Notes under the pieces: generated by a model | The model's input: the letters and a program-made list of their open reading frames with translations, nothing else | The model's database searches: none | What the model was told of the DNA's origin: nothing | Part shown: in pieces, positions 20,952 through 29,484 of the stretch | How the letters are laid out: every line of letters starts with the position of its first letter | Numbering within the stretch: position 1 is the first letter of the stretch | Source: Microbacterium paraoxydans | Lineage (GTDB): Bacteria > Actinomycetota > Actinomycetes > Actinomycetales > Microbacteriaceae | Direction of reading: 5' to 3' | Length of the DNA: 64,000 nt | Assembly (NCBI RefSeq): GCF_900105335.1 | Contig: NZ_LT629770.1 | Span: 1,984,001 to 2,048,000 of the forward strand | Made by a program: the position numbers and the translations under genes

Positions 20952-21509
20952 ATGGTTCACGCTTCCCACGTCGCAACTCTGCACACCAACCACGGTGACA
21001 TCGTCATCAACCTCTTCGGCGACCACGCCCCGAAGACGGTCAAGAACTTCGTCGGCCTCGCCGACGGCTCCCAGGAGTGGACGCACCCCGCCACCGGCAA
21101 GCCGGGCGAGGGTCCCCTCTACAAGGACGTCATCTTCCACCGCATCATCCCGAACTTCATGATCCAGGGCGGCGACCCGCTCGGCCAGGGCGTCGGCGGT
21201 CCGGGGTACAACTTCGACGACGAGATCAACAACGAGCTCAACTTCAACGAGCCCTACATCCTCGCGATGGCCAACGCGGGCCTCCGCCGCAACGCCATCA
21301 CCGGCAAGGTCGAGGGCACCAACGGCTCGCAGTTCTTCATCACGACCGACCCGACCCCGTGGCTGCAGGGCAAGCACACGATCTTCGGGGAGGTCGCCGA
21401 CGACGCATCGCGCAAGGTCGTCGACGCGATCTCCGCGGTCCCGACGGCGGCGGGCGACCGCCCGATCGAGCCCGTGGTGCTGCAGTCGATCGACATCGTC
21501 GCCGCCTGA
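20952..21509 (+). CDS. Peptidyl-prolyl cis-trans isomerase (cyclophilin)
   Basis: The 185-residue cytoplasmic protein is a cyclophilin-type PPIase that catalyses proline isomerisation during protein folding. It shows VIFHRIIPNFMIQGGDP with the catalytic Arg, GSQFFITTDPTPWLQGKHTIFGEV in two consecutive conserved blocks, and no signal peptide. It occupies the position of ppiA near crgA in the mycobacterial origin region. The rhomboid gene follows 21 bases later and may be co-transcribed. Confidence 0.95.
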   Translation: MVHASHVATLHTNHGDIVINLFGDHAPKTVKNFVGLADGSQEWTHPATGKPGEGPLYKDVIFHRIIPNFMIQGGDPLGQGVGGPGYNFDDEINNELNFNEPYILAMANAGLRRNAITGKVEGTNGSQFFITTDPTPWLQGKHTIFGEVADDASRKVVDAISAVPTAAGDRPIEPVVLQSIDIVAA

Positions 21510-21530
21510 CGACAGCGACGGCCGATCCGG

Positions 21531-22424
21531 ATGACGACGCCCGAGTTCACGAACAACCGTGAGAACTTCTGCTACCGGCATCCGGATCGGCAGTCCTTCG
21601 TGCTCTGCCAGCGGTGCCTGCGCACCATCTGCCCCGAGTGTCAGACGCCTGCCCCGGTCGGCGTCATCTGCCCGGAGTGCATGAACGCGGAGCGCAAGAA
21701 CCGCACCCCCGCCCAGAAGAAGGCCGCGCGTCGGTGGCGTGGTGGTGGGGCCACGACCATGGGTGCCGTGCGCAGCGGCAAGCCCGTCGTCACGTACGTC
21801 CTGCTGGCGGTGACGTCGTTCATCGGCCTGGTGCAGCTGATCCCCGGGCTCAACGCCCCGATCATCCAGGCTCTCGGCTTCTACGCGCCGTTCCTCTACC
21901 CGAACCTCTCCCTCCTGCCGTTCGAGCCGTGGCGATTGCTGACCGTGCTGTTCGTGCATGGGGGCTTCGTGCATCTCGCGCTGAACATGCTCGCCCTGTG
22001 GATGCTCGGACAGAACCTCGAACCGATGCTCGGTCGTGTCCGCTATCTCGCGCTGTACCTCATCAGCGGTCTCGGCGGATCCGTCGCGGTGGCCGTCCTC
22101 GCTCCGGAGACGTGGACGGTCGGCGCCTCCGGGGCGATCTTCGGGCTCCTGGCGTCCCTCCTGATCATCGGACGCCACATCGGGGCCAACGTCACCGGCA
22201 TCCTCGTGATCCTCGGCATCAACTTCGCCTTCGGGTTCTTCGCCGGTGGCATCTCCTGGCAGGCGCACCTCGGCGGCGCGATCACGGGCGCGCTCGTCGC
22301 CCTCATCTACGTCCGCACGAAGCGCCGTGACCAGCGGACCTGGCAGGTCGTGTCGCTCGCCGCCCTGGTGGTTCTGTTGATCGTCGTGGTCGCCGTGGTG
22401 CCGCCCCTCATCCTTTTGGCCTGA
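21531..22424 (+). CDS. Rhomboid family intramembrane serine protease with N-terminal zinc ribbon
   Basis: The 297-residue protein starts with a B-box-like Cys/His cluster (CYRHPDRQSFVLCQRC, then CPEC twice) at about residues 12-55. A six-helix rhomboid domain follows. The catalytic Ser is in GASGAIFG and the catalytic His in WQAHLGGAITG; the loop motif HGGFVHLALNM is also present. Rhomboids cleave membrane proteins within or next to transmembrane helices. The N-terminal zinc ribbon is usual for actinobacterial members and may bind partners or nucleic acid. Confidence 0.92.
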   Translation: MTTPEFTNNRENFCYRHPDRQSFVLCQRCLRTICPECQTPAPVGVICPECMNAERKNRTPAQKKAARRWRGGGATTMGAVRSGKPVVTYVLLAVTSFIGLVQLIPGLNAPIIQALGFYAPFLYPNLSLLPFEPWRLLTVLFVHGGFVHLALNMLALWMLGQNLEPMLGRVRYLALYLISGLGGSVAVAVLAPETWTVGASGAIFGLLASLLIIGRHIGANVTGILVILGINFAFGFFAGGISWQAHLGGAITGALVALIYVRTKRRDQRTWQVVSLAALVVLLIVVVAVVPPLILLA

Positions 22425-22430
22425 TCCTGA

Positions 22431-22506
22431 GTTGTTAACAGGGTTGTTAACCCCTGTGAATAACATCGGTGTAATTCTCCCCAGTGTGGGGATAACCTGT
22501 GGATAA
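22431..22506. promoter_or_regulatory. Second DnaA-box-like cluster with GTTGTTAAC repeats
   Basis: The gap between the rhomboid and crgA genes contains two copies of GTTGTTAAC (22431-22439 and 22443-22451). It also has a one-mismatch DnaA box TGTGAATAA (22455-22463) and a perfect DnaA box TGTGGATAA (22498-22506). The composition resembles oriC on a small scale. It could titrate DnaA or regulate a neighbour. It is not itself a likely origin because it has few boxes. Confidence 0.55.
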
Positions 22507-22525
22507 CTCGACGCCTGCCGCACAG

Positions 22526-22568
22526 ACGAAAGGAACCCCCCGCCGAAGAGGCGAGGGGTTCCTTTCGT
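22526..22568 (-). terminator. Strong bidirectional terminator between rhomboid gene and crgA
   Basis: A stem of at least 13 bp, ACGAAAGGAACCC paired with its complement at 22556-22568, encloses a GC-rich inner stem. Its arms carry A-rich and T-rich ends, so it can serve convergent genes: the plus-strand rhomboid gene and minus-strand crgA, whose stop codon is nine bases away. Confidence 0.9.
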
Positions 22569-22577
22569 TCTGAGCGG

Positions 22578-22817
22578 TCAGCGCCAGCGAGTGGTCATGA
22601 GGAATCCGATGAGGGCGATGCCCAGACCGATGGCCAGATTCCAGTTGTCGAGGCCGGGGATGGGGAACTGCATGCCCGAGATGTAGAAGACGAGGATCCA
22701 GGCGAGGCCGAGGAGCATGAAGCCGATCATCACCGGCTTGAACCAGACGGCGTTGGGAGCGGCGTCGCCCTCGGCGCGCTCGACGGCGGGTTCTTCGGTC
22801 TTGCGGTCACGTGCCAT
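22578..22817 (-). CDS. crgA: Cell division protein CrgA
   Basis: The 79-residue protein has two transmembrane helices (about 25-47 and 60-76) and the CrgA family pattern, ending in GFLMTTRWR. CrgA is an actinobacterial divisome protein that interacts with FtsZ, FtsQ, FtsI and PBPs and helps control septation. TACAAT six bases before the ATG is a near-consensus -10 box, predicting a leaderless mRNA. The gene is in its conserved place near the pkn cluster. Confidence 0.95.
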   Translation of the reverse strand: MARDRKTEEPAVERAEGDAAPNAVWFKPVMIGFMLLGLAWILVFYISGMQFPIPGLDNWNLAIGLGIALIGFLMTTRWR

Positions 22818-22921
22818 GCCGTCATTGTACCCGGGAGACCTCGGCGCCGACGAGACGTGAGGACGTCGATCGGCGGCGCCCCGACTCCTGCTGCACAGGT
22901 CGGGCGGATATGATCACGCCC

Positions 22922-23716
22922 ATGACTGCATCTGTCGTGCCTGGGGGGCGGCGCGAGCGGCGGCAGCGACCCCGGTCGCGCGCCACGTTCGCGAGTGTGC
23001 TCGGCGAACTCCTCCTGACCGCCGGCGTCGTCGTGCTCCTCTTCGTCGCCTGGCAGATGTGGATCGGCGACATCATCATCGCGGCCCAGAAGAACGAGGA
23101 GGGGGCCGCGATCTCGCAGCAGCTCGCCGCGGGGGAGGCACCGGAACTGCCGCCGCTGGTCGAGACGGACGACGGTGAGACGGTCTACGAGGCGCCCGTC
23201 CCGGCGGCACCGGCCGACGGGGAGTGGTTCGGACAGATGCACATCCCTCGGTTCGGCGCCGACTACAACTTCGGCATCTACGGCGGCACGAGTCGCGCGC
23301 GCACCCTCGATCAGAAGGGCATCGGCGTCTACACGCAGTCGAAGATGCCTGGAGAGGTCGGCAACTTCTCGCTCGCCGGCCACCGCACGACCTGGGGCAA
23401 GCCGTTCAACCAGCTCGACAAGCTGCACGTCGGCGACGCGATCGTCGTGGAGACCCCTGACGGCTGGTACACCTATCGGTTCCGCACGCTGGAGTACGTG
23501 AAGCCGACGCAGACCGACGTGCTCGCCGATGTGCCGCAGATGCCGGAGCAGCAGACGGGGGAGCAGTACATCACCCTGACGGCCTGCTCACCGCTGTACT
23601 CGCTCGCCGAGCGCATCGTCGCGTACGGGGTGTTCGAGAGCTTCCAGCCGCGAGCCGAGGGACCCCCGTCCGCTCTGACCGACCCGCCGCCCCCGCCGGC
23701 CGCACCGTCCGTGTGA
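22922..23716 (+). CDS. Class E sortase
   Basis: The 264-residue transpeptidase has one N-terminal membrane anchor (about 28-52) and a sortase domain. The catalytic triad is His154 in LAGHRTTW, Cys222 in LTACSP and Arg231 in AERIVAY. Class E sortases attach exported proteins with LAxTG-type signals to peptidoglycan in high-GC Gram-positives. A fitting substrate, with LAVTG, is encoded at 34316-41040. I prefer the ATG at 22922 because TATGAT lies seven bases upstream; the ATG at 22910 is inside that box. The Pro-rich C-terminal tail is unusual but short. Confidence 0.92.
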   Translation: MTASVVPGGRRERRQRPRSRATFASVLGELLLTAGVVVLLFVAWQMWIGDIIIAAQKNEEGAAISQQLAAGEAPELPPLVETDDGETVYEAPVPAAPADGEWFGQMHIPRFGADYNFGIYGGTSRARTLDQKGIGVYTQSKMPGEVGNFSLAGHRTTWGKPFNQLDKLHVGDAIVVETPDGWYTYRFRTLEYVKPTQTDVLADVPQMPEQQTGEQYITLTACSPLYSLAERIVAYGVFESFQPRAEGPPSALTDPPPPPAAPSV

Positions 23717-23741
23717 CCCGCCTCCAGGAGAGAGAAGACCC

Positions 23742-23897
23742 ATGTACGCCGCACTCTGGCGCCTGCTGCCCGGTCCCTGGTGGCTGCGCGTCCTCATCCT
23801 GCTCGTGGTGATCGCCGCGGTGCTCTACGCGCTGTTCTGGTACGTGTTCCCCTGGGTCAGCCCCCTCATCTCCCCCGGCGAGGTCGACGTCGAATGA
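23742..23897 (+). CDS. Small single-pass membrane protein
   Basis: This 51-residue protein starts MYAALWRLLPGPWWLRV and has one transmembrane helix (about residues 14-40) followed by a short acidic tail ending EVDVE. A GGAG ribosome-binding site precedes the ATG, and the stop overlaps the next gene by four bases (ATGA), so translation is coupled. Codon usage is GC3-rich like its neighbours, supporting expression. A small membrane protein at this position next to the amidotransferase is seen in other actinobacteria; its role is unknown. Confidence 0.85.
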   Translation: MYAALWRLLPGPWWLRVLILLVVIAAVLYALFWYVFPWVSPLISPGEVDVE

Positions 23898-24526
23898 CGC
23901 GCGTCCTGGTGGTCGACAACCACGACAGCTTCGTGCACACCCTCGTGGGATATCTCCGCGAGCTCGGTGCGGACACCACGCTCGTGGAGTCCGACGCGAC
24001 CGACGCGGCCGAGCTCGAGGAGCTTCTCGGCGCGCATGACGCGCTCCTGCTCTCCCCCGGTCCCGGGGCTCCTGCCGATGCCGGCGTCTCGATCGACGCT
24101 GCTCGCATCGCGGTGCGGCGGGGGATCCCCACGCTCGGAGTGTGTCTCGGGCATCAGGTCATCGCGGCCGCTTTCGGCACGGCCGTCCGGTCTGCTCCCG
24201 AGGTCATGCACGGCATGGTCTCGGCGGTCCGCCACGACGGCTCCGCCCTGTTCGCGGGGATCCCCTCACCTTTCGACGTCGGGCGTTATCACTCGCTCGC
24301 GCTGTCCGCGGCAGACCTCCCCGATGACCTCGCGGCCACCGCCACCGCCCCCGACGGCACCGTGATGGCGCTGGCGCACCGGACGTTGCCGCTGCACGGG
24401 GTGCAGTTCCATCCGGAGAGCGTCCTCACCCGAGGGGGTTACCGGCTCCTCGCCAACTGGCTCCGCCTCTGCGGCGACGAGGAGGCCGTCGCCCGCTCCG
24501 CCCTCCTCGATCCGCTGACGCGCTGA
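23894..24526 (+). CDS. Class I glutamine amidotransferase (PabA/TrpG)
   Basis: The 210-residue protein is the glutaminase subunit of aminodeoxychorismate or anthranilate synthase. It has the N-terminal VVDNHDSFVHTLVGYL, the oxyanion segment LSPGPGAP, the nucleophile Cys in GVCLGHQ, and the His-Glu pair in GVQFHPES. It frees ammonia from glutamine for chorismate amination. No pabB or trpE lies nearby, so its partner must be encoded elsewhere. Its position beside pknB matches the trpG gene of mycobacteria. Confidence 0.93.
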   Translation: MTRVLVVDNHDSFVHTLVGYLRELGADTTLVESDATDAAELEELLGAHDALLLSPGPGAPADAGVSIDAARIAVRRGIPTLGVCLGHQVIAAAFGTAVRSAPEVMHGMVSAVRHDGSALFAGIPSPFDVGRYHSLALSAADLPDDLAATATAPDGTVMALAHRTLPLHGVQFHPESVLTRGGYRLLANWLRLCGDEEAVARSALLDPLTR

Positions 24527-24544
24527 GCCGCGGCGCGTCCCGCG

Positions 24545-26236
24545 TCAGGACCCGGTGCAGTAGCGGAGTTCGACCGACGACCCGACGGGGACATCGCCCG
24601 GAGCGATGGACATCGAGTGCACCGTCGCCGGATCCGTCGCCGGGCACTCCGGCGCCTCGGTCGGCACCGGCGTGAGGCCCAGGTCGTCGAGCGCCTGCGT
24701 CGCCGAGTCCATGGACCAGCCGACGACGTTGTTCAGCGTCACCTTCCCGCTGGCGACCTCGAGGTTCACGACGGTGCCCGGAGCCACCTCGGCCTCCGCC
24801 TGCTCGCTCGCCGTCATCACCGTGTTGGCGGCGAGACCCTTGTCATTGCGCTGCGTCACCGTGCCGAGTTCGAGGCCGGCGGCCTTCAGCGCTTTCGTCG
24901 CGGCATCGAGGGACATCCCCTCGAGCTTCGGCACGACCACCGTCTCCTCGCCGGACGACACGTAGAGGGTGACCGTCGAGCCCTTCTCCACGGACACGCC
25001 GCCCTCGGGATCGGTGCGGATGACGTTGCCCTCGGCGATCGACGGGCTCGATTCGATGACGATCTTCGAGGAGAGGTCCAGTTCCGCGAGGTCGTCCTGC
25101 GCGCGCTCGGAGGCGACGTTCGTCAGATCAGGGACGAGCCTCGAGGTGCTCGGCACGTCGGCGGGGCGCATGCTGATGGTCCAGACCCAGAACAGCACGG
25201 ACGCCAGGAGCACCGCCAGCAGCGCGACTCCCGCCCAGATCCACGCGACGGGCGGTCCCGACTGTGTGCGGGCCATCGTGGTGTCGGTGCTGAGCTGACG
25301 CAGCGACCGCGCCGTCTCCTGCGCCTGGCGCGGACTCGGGCCGTAGAGCTCGCTCGTCAGGGCGCCGATCTGCTTGCGCGTGGGGGCGGCGCCGGTCACC
25401 GCGGCGTCCAGAGCGGCGCGGAAGTGGGCGGCGTCCGGATACCGCTGATACGGGTCCTTCGCGAGGGCGCGCAGCACGATCGGGTCCAGGGCTGCGGGCG
25501 ACTCCTCGTTGACCTCGGAGGGCGGGACCGGTGTCTCGCTGACGTGCTGGTAGGCGACGGCGACCGGCGACTCGCCGCGGAACGGCTGCCGTCCGGTCAG
25601 CAGCTCGTAGAGCACCACGCCTGTGGAGTAGAGGTCGGCACGAGCATCGACCGGCTCGCCCTTGGCCTGCTCGGGCGAGAAGTAGGCGGCGGTGCCGATG
25701 ATCTGGGTGGTCTCGGCCACGGTCGAGGAGGAGTCGGACACCGCGCGGGCGATGCCGAAGTCCATCACCTTCACCTGGCCCTTGTCGGTGACCATGACGT
25801 TGCCCGGTTTGATGTCGCGGTGAACGACGCCGGCGCGGTGCGAGTAGTCCAGCGCCTCGAGGATCCCGTCGACGTAGCGCACCGCATCCTCGACGGGTAC
25901 GGGGCCATCGGCGATGATCTTCTTGAGCAGGGTGCCCTTGACCAGCTCCATCACGATGTACGGCGGCTCGGCCGAGGAGCTGTCGACCGTTGAGGGGTCG
26001 CCGGCGTCATACACCCGCACGATCGACGGGTGCGACATGCGTGACGCCGACTGCGCCTCCAGACGGAACCGCGTACGGAAACTGGTGTCGCGGGCGAGCT
26101 CAGGGTCGAGGATCTTGATCGCGATCTCGCGGCCGAGCGTCAAATCGTACCCGCGGTACACCTTCGCCATCCCGCCGTGCCCGATGAGCTCGTCGACGCG
26201 GTACCGGCCCGCGATGACTTGTGGCTCTGTGGACAC
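24545..26236 (-). CDS. pknB: Serine/threonine-protein kinase PknB with PASTA repeats
   Basis: The 563-residue receptor kinase has an N-terminal kinase domain (about 10-270) with glycine loop GHGGMAK, Lys41 in AIK, catalytic HRD at 139-141 and DFG in MDFGIAR. A juxtamembrane linker leads to one transmembrane helix (about 342-365). Three extracytoplasmic PASTA domains (about 375-563) bind muropeptides or lipid II. PknB controls peptidoglycan synthesis and cell growth. The GTG start follows AGGGGG at five bases. It is the last gene of the fhaA-fhaB-pstP-rodA-pbpA-pknA-pknB series. Confidence 0.96.
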   Translation of the reverse strand: MSTEPQVIAGRYRVDELIGHGGMAKVYRGYDLTLGREIAIKILDPELARDTSFRTRFRLEAQSASRMSHPSIVRVYDAGDPSTVDSSSAEPPYIVMELVKGTLLKKIIADGPVPVEDAVRYVDGILEALDYSHRAGVVHRDIKPGNVMVTDKGQVKVMDFGIARAVSDSSSTVAETTQIIGTAAYFSPEQAKGEPVDARADLYSTGVVLYELLTGRQPFRGESPVAVAYQHVSETPVPPSEVNEESPAALDPIVLRALAKDPYQRYPDAAHFRAALDAAVTGAAPTRKQIGALTSELYGPSPRQAQETARSLRQLSTDTTMARTQSGPPVAWIWAGVALLAVLLASVLFWVWTISMRPADVPSTSRLVPDLTNVASERAQDDLAELDLSSKIVIESSPSIAEGNVIRTDPEGGVSVEKGSTVTLYVSSGEETVVVPKLEGMSLDAATKALKAAGLELGTVTQRNDKGLAANTVMTASEQAEAEVAPGTVVNLEVASGKVTLNNVVGWSMDSATQALDDLGLTPVPTEAPECPATDPATVHSMSIAPGDVPVGSSVELRYCTGS

Positions 26237-26286
26237 GGATGACCCCCTGGAAACGACTGCGGCTGGACTGGATACCCAGGCTACCC

Positions 26287-28032
26287 TTAGGCGCCGTCCT
26301 CGCTGTCACCCTCGCCGTCCTCCGGGGCCACGATCGTGACGGACAGCGGCGGGGAGGCGTTCGACGTGCGCTGGTCGCCCCCGGAGCACAGGCCCTGATA
26401 CGTCGCGATGAGCTGCTTCCCCACGGCGTCCCCGACCGTCACCTGCGCGTTGCGCTCCGTCGGCTGGAAGTTCGGCCCGCCCGAAGCGAAGGTGCCGTTC
26501 TGCAGGGAAACGACGTAGCCGGACAGCGTGGTGCCACTGGGGCAGGTGAAACCGGTGCCCCAGGAGATCGTCACGGTGCTGCCGGCGATCGGGTCGCCGG
26601 TGATCGTCGGCTCGTCCGTCGGCGTCGGCAGCGGCGTGCGGCCGGCGTAGACCGTGAGAGCGATCGGGGTCGTCGTCGCGACGTTCCCCTCCGGCTGCAC
26701 CCGGTAGACCTTGCCGACATCGCCGTCGCTCGGGGCGGGGTCGCCCTCACCGCAGGCGATGTCGGAGAACCCGGCCTCCTTGAGCGTCGCGGTCGCCGTG
26801 CCGCAGTCCATGCCGTTGAGCCCGAGCGCGGTCACGTCGACCCGGGTCTCGTCGGGCGTGGGCTCCTGCGAGGGCGTCTGCGTCTGGGTCTGCGTGGGGG
26901 TGCGGCTCGCGGACCCGGTGGGGTCGGGGTCGGTGTCCTTGCCCTGGTTGCCGAACAGCGCCCACAGTGTGCCGGCGACGACGATGAGCAGCAGGACCAG
27001 GAGCGCGATCAGCGGCCAGGTCCACGCACTCTTCTTCTTCTTTTTCTTCTCCTGCTCGTCCGCCGCGGCCTCGTCGGTGGGCAGCTGCGCGGTGGTGGGC
27101 AGGATTCGCGTCGTGCCGTCGTCGCCGGTCGCGGTCAGCATCCGCGTGGCGTCGTCGTCCCCGGCGATGCCGCCCGTCGCGATGGCGGGCACGGCGATGG
27201 CGGCGGAGTTCAGGTCTCCGCGGCGGAGGGCCTGGGCCGCGCGGGCGACCGTGGCCGAGGAGGACGGGCGGTCCGCCGGCTTCTTCGCGATCATCGCCAT
27301 GACCAGGTTCTGCACGGGGATCGGGACCGTCGGCGGCAGCGGCGGGGGCTGCTCGTTGATCTGCGCCATGGCGATCGCGACCTGCGACTCGCCGGTGAAG
27401 GGGCGCTTGCCGGCGAGGCACTCGTACGCGACGATGCCCAGCGAGTACGTGTCGGTCGCGGGGGAGGCAGGGTGACCCGATGCCTGCTCCGGCGACAGGT
27501 ACTGCACCGTGCCCATGACCTGCCCGGTCGCCGTGAGCGGTACCTGGTCGGCGATGCGGGCGATACCGAAGTCGGTGATCTTCACGCGGCCGTCCGGCGT
27601 GATGAGGAGGTTCCCGGGCTTGATGTCGCGGTGCACGAGACCCGCCGCGTGCGCGGCTTGGAGGGCCGAAGCGGTCTGCGCGACGATGTCGAGCGTCTTG
27701 TCGGCACTCAGCGCGCCGTCCCGCTCGAGGATCGTCGAGAGGGCTTCACCCGGAACGAGCTCCATGACGAGGTAGGCGCTGCCGTTCTCCTCGCCGTAGT
27801 CGAACACGCTGGCGATGCCCTCGTGGTTGACGAGCGCGGCGTGACGCGCCTCCGCGCGGAACCGCTCGAGGAACCCGGGATCCCCCATGTATTCGTCCTT
27901 GAGGATCTTGATGGCGACGGTGCGTCCGATGACGTGATCCGTCGCCTCCCACACCTCGCCCATGCCGCCGATCGCAATCCGCGACTGCAGCTCGTAGCGA
28001 CCACCGAACGACACACCCTGCGTCGGCCTCAT
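26287..28032 (-). CDS. pknA: Serine/threonine-protein kinase PknA-like
   Basis: The 581-residue kinase has Lys42 in AIK and HRD at 134-136. It has a transmembrane helix after a basic KKKKKS segment (about residues 325-350). A Thr/Pro-rich stretch leads into an extracytoplasmic portion with one PASTA-like module, a second Pro/Thr-rich linker and a final domain with paired cysteines. Mycobacterial PknA lacks large external domains, so this version is longer and may sense a ligand. I start at the ATG at 28032, which overlaps the pbpA stop by four bases; longer frames run through pbpA. Confidence 0.93.
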   Translation of the reverse strand: MRPTQGVSFGGRYELQSRIAIGGMGEVWEATDHVIGRTVAIKILKDEYMGDPGFLERFRAEARHAALVNHEGIASVFDYGEENGSAYLVMELVPGEALSTILERDGALSADKTLDIVAQTASALQAAHAAGLVHRDIKPGNLLITPDGRVKITDFGIARIADQVPLTATGQVMGTVQYLSPEQASGHPASPATDTYSLGIVAYECLAGKRPFTGESQVAIAMAQINEQPPPLPPTVPIPVQNLVMAMIAKKPADRPSSSATVARAAQALRRGDLNSAAIAVPAIATGGIAGDDDATRMLTATGDDGTTRILPTTAQLPTDEAAADEQEKKKKKKSAWTWPLIALLVLLLIVVAGTLWALFGNQGKDTDPDPTGSASRTPTQTQTQTPSQEPTPDETRVDVTALGLNGMDCGTATATLKEAGFSDIACGEGDPAPSDGDVGKVYRVQPEGNVATTTPIALTVYAGRTPLPTPTDEPTITGDPIAGSTVTISWGTGFTCPSGTTLSGYVVSLQNGTFASGGPNFQPTERNAQVTVGDAVGKQLIATYQGLCSGGDQRTSNASPPLSVTIVAPEDGEGDSEDGA

Positions 28033-29483
28033 CTGCCCAGCACCGCCTCTATGACCTTCTTCGCAATCGGAGCGGCGATGGTGTCCCCGCTTCCTGATTG
28101 ACCCTGTCCGCCGCCGTTCTCGACGACGACCGCTACCGCGACCGCGGGGTCGTCCGCGGGGGCGAACCCCGTGAACCACAGCGTGTGCGGCCTGTTTCCG
28201 TTCTCCGCCGTTCCGGTCTTACCGGCCACGTCGACCCCGTCTATTCTTGCACCCTGCGCCGCGCCGTTTGAGACGCTGGCGACCATGGCGGAGGTCACCT
28301 CGTCCGCCACGTCCGGCTCCATGGCGCGACCGAACTCGGTGCTGTCGAACGACCGGATCACCGAGAGGTCGTTGCCGATGACGGCGTCGACCATCTGCGG
28401 GTTCATCACGACGCCGTCGTTGGCGATGCCGGCCGAGACCATGGCGATCTGCAGGGGCGTCGCGGTCACCTGTCCCTGACCGAATCCGGTGAGGGCGGTC
28501 TGCGCGTCGTCGAGTCCCTGGGGGTAGCTCGAGGGCGTCGAGGTGAGCGGGATGTCGAAGCTGCGGTTGAACCCGAACTTCTCCGCCATCTCCCTGATCG
28601 TGTCGTCGCCGAGTTCGACGGCGAGCTCGGCCATGGGGATGTTGCAGCTGAGACGGATCGCCTCGGCGATCGTGACCGTCGCACCGGAGCCGCAGGTGCC
28701 GCCCCATGCGTTGGAGACACGACTGTTCGACCCCGGCAGCGTGTACGAGGCGGGGTTGGGGAGGGTCGACTCCGGCGTCCACTCGCCACTGGCGTAGGCG
28801 GCCGCCGCCACGACGATCTTGAACGTCGAGCCCGGGGGATTGAGGTCACCGGCGATCGCGCGGTTCGACAGCGGCTTGCCGGGGTCGGCCACGAGCTGGT
28901 CGTAGGTGGCGTTGGCGGCGTTCGCGTCGTGGGTCGCCATGCTGTTGGTGTCGAAGCCGGGAGTGGACGCCAGCGCGAGGATGCGCCCGGTCTTCGGGTC
29001 CATCGCCACGACGGCGCCCTGCAGGCCGTCCAGGGCCTCGGTGGCGGCGCGCTGCGCTGCCGTGTTCAACGAGAGCTCGACGCTGAATCCGCGCTGAGGC
29101 TGGCCGGAGAGGATGCGCTCGATCTCCGCGAAGAAGGCGTTCGAGCCGGTGCCGGAGAGGTCGGCGTTCATCGCCTCCTCGATGCCGGTGGCCGAGCCCA
29201 GAGCGGGGTTGAAGTAGCCGGTGACGGGCTCCCACATCTCGGCGTCGGTGTACACGCGCTGGAATCGGTACTGGTCGTCGCTGGGGACCGAGTTGGCGAT
29301 CGCGGTGCCGTCGACGATGATCGCGCCGCGCTGGATCTCGTAGCTGTCCAGCCGGGTGCGCTTGTTATGCGGGTTCTGCGACAGGCCGTCCGTCTCGACG
29401 ACCTGGATCCAGCTCGTCGCGGCGAACAGCGCGATGAACATGAACAGCATAACGATGCTGAGTCTGCGGAGCTCTTTGGTCAT
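28029..29483 (-). CDS. pbpA: Penicillin-binding protein (PbpA-type transpeptidase)
   Basis: The 484-residue class B PBP has an N-terminal signal anchor (about 8-25), a dimerisation region and a transpeptidase domain. The domain has the active-site S219-T-F-K222, the SCN triad at 279-281 and KTGT starting at 422. It cross-links peptidoglycan during elongation or septation and is a beta-lactam target. The gene lies between rodA (upstream) and pknA (downstream), the conserved order in actinobacteria, and is separated from rodA by a single base. Confidence 0.95.
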   Translation of the reverse strand: MTKELRRLSIVMLFMFIALFAATSWIQVVETDGLSQNPHNKRTRLDSYEIQRGAIIVDGTAIANSVPSDDQYRFQRVYTDAEMWEPVTGYFNPALGSATGIEEAMNADLSGTGSNAFFAEIERILSGQPQRGFSVELSLNTAAQRAATEALDGLQGAVVAMDPKTGRILALASTPGFDTNSMATHDANAANATYDQLVADPGKPLSNRAIAGDLNPPGSTFKIVVAAAAYASGEWTPESTLPNPASYTLPGSNSRVSNAWGGTCGSGATVTIAEAIRLSCNIPMAELAVELGDDTIREMAEKFGFNRSFDIPLTSTPSSYPQGLDDAQTALTGFGQGQVTATPLQIAMVSAGIANDGVVMNPQMVDAVIGNDLSVIRSFDSTEFGRAMEPDVADEVTSAMVASVSNGAAQGARIDGVDVAGKTGTAENGNRPHTLWFTGFAPADDPAVAVAVVVENGGGQGQSGSGDTIAAPIAKKVIEAVLGR

Positions 29484-29484
29484 G

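Noticed and set aside
23742..23897. Treating the 51-residue membrane frame as a non-coding leader of the amidotransferase gene.
   Set aside because: It has a ribosome-binding site, an ATGA overlap with the next gene and a good membrane helix, so it was kept as a gene.
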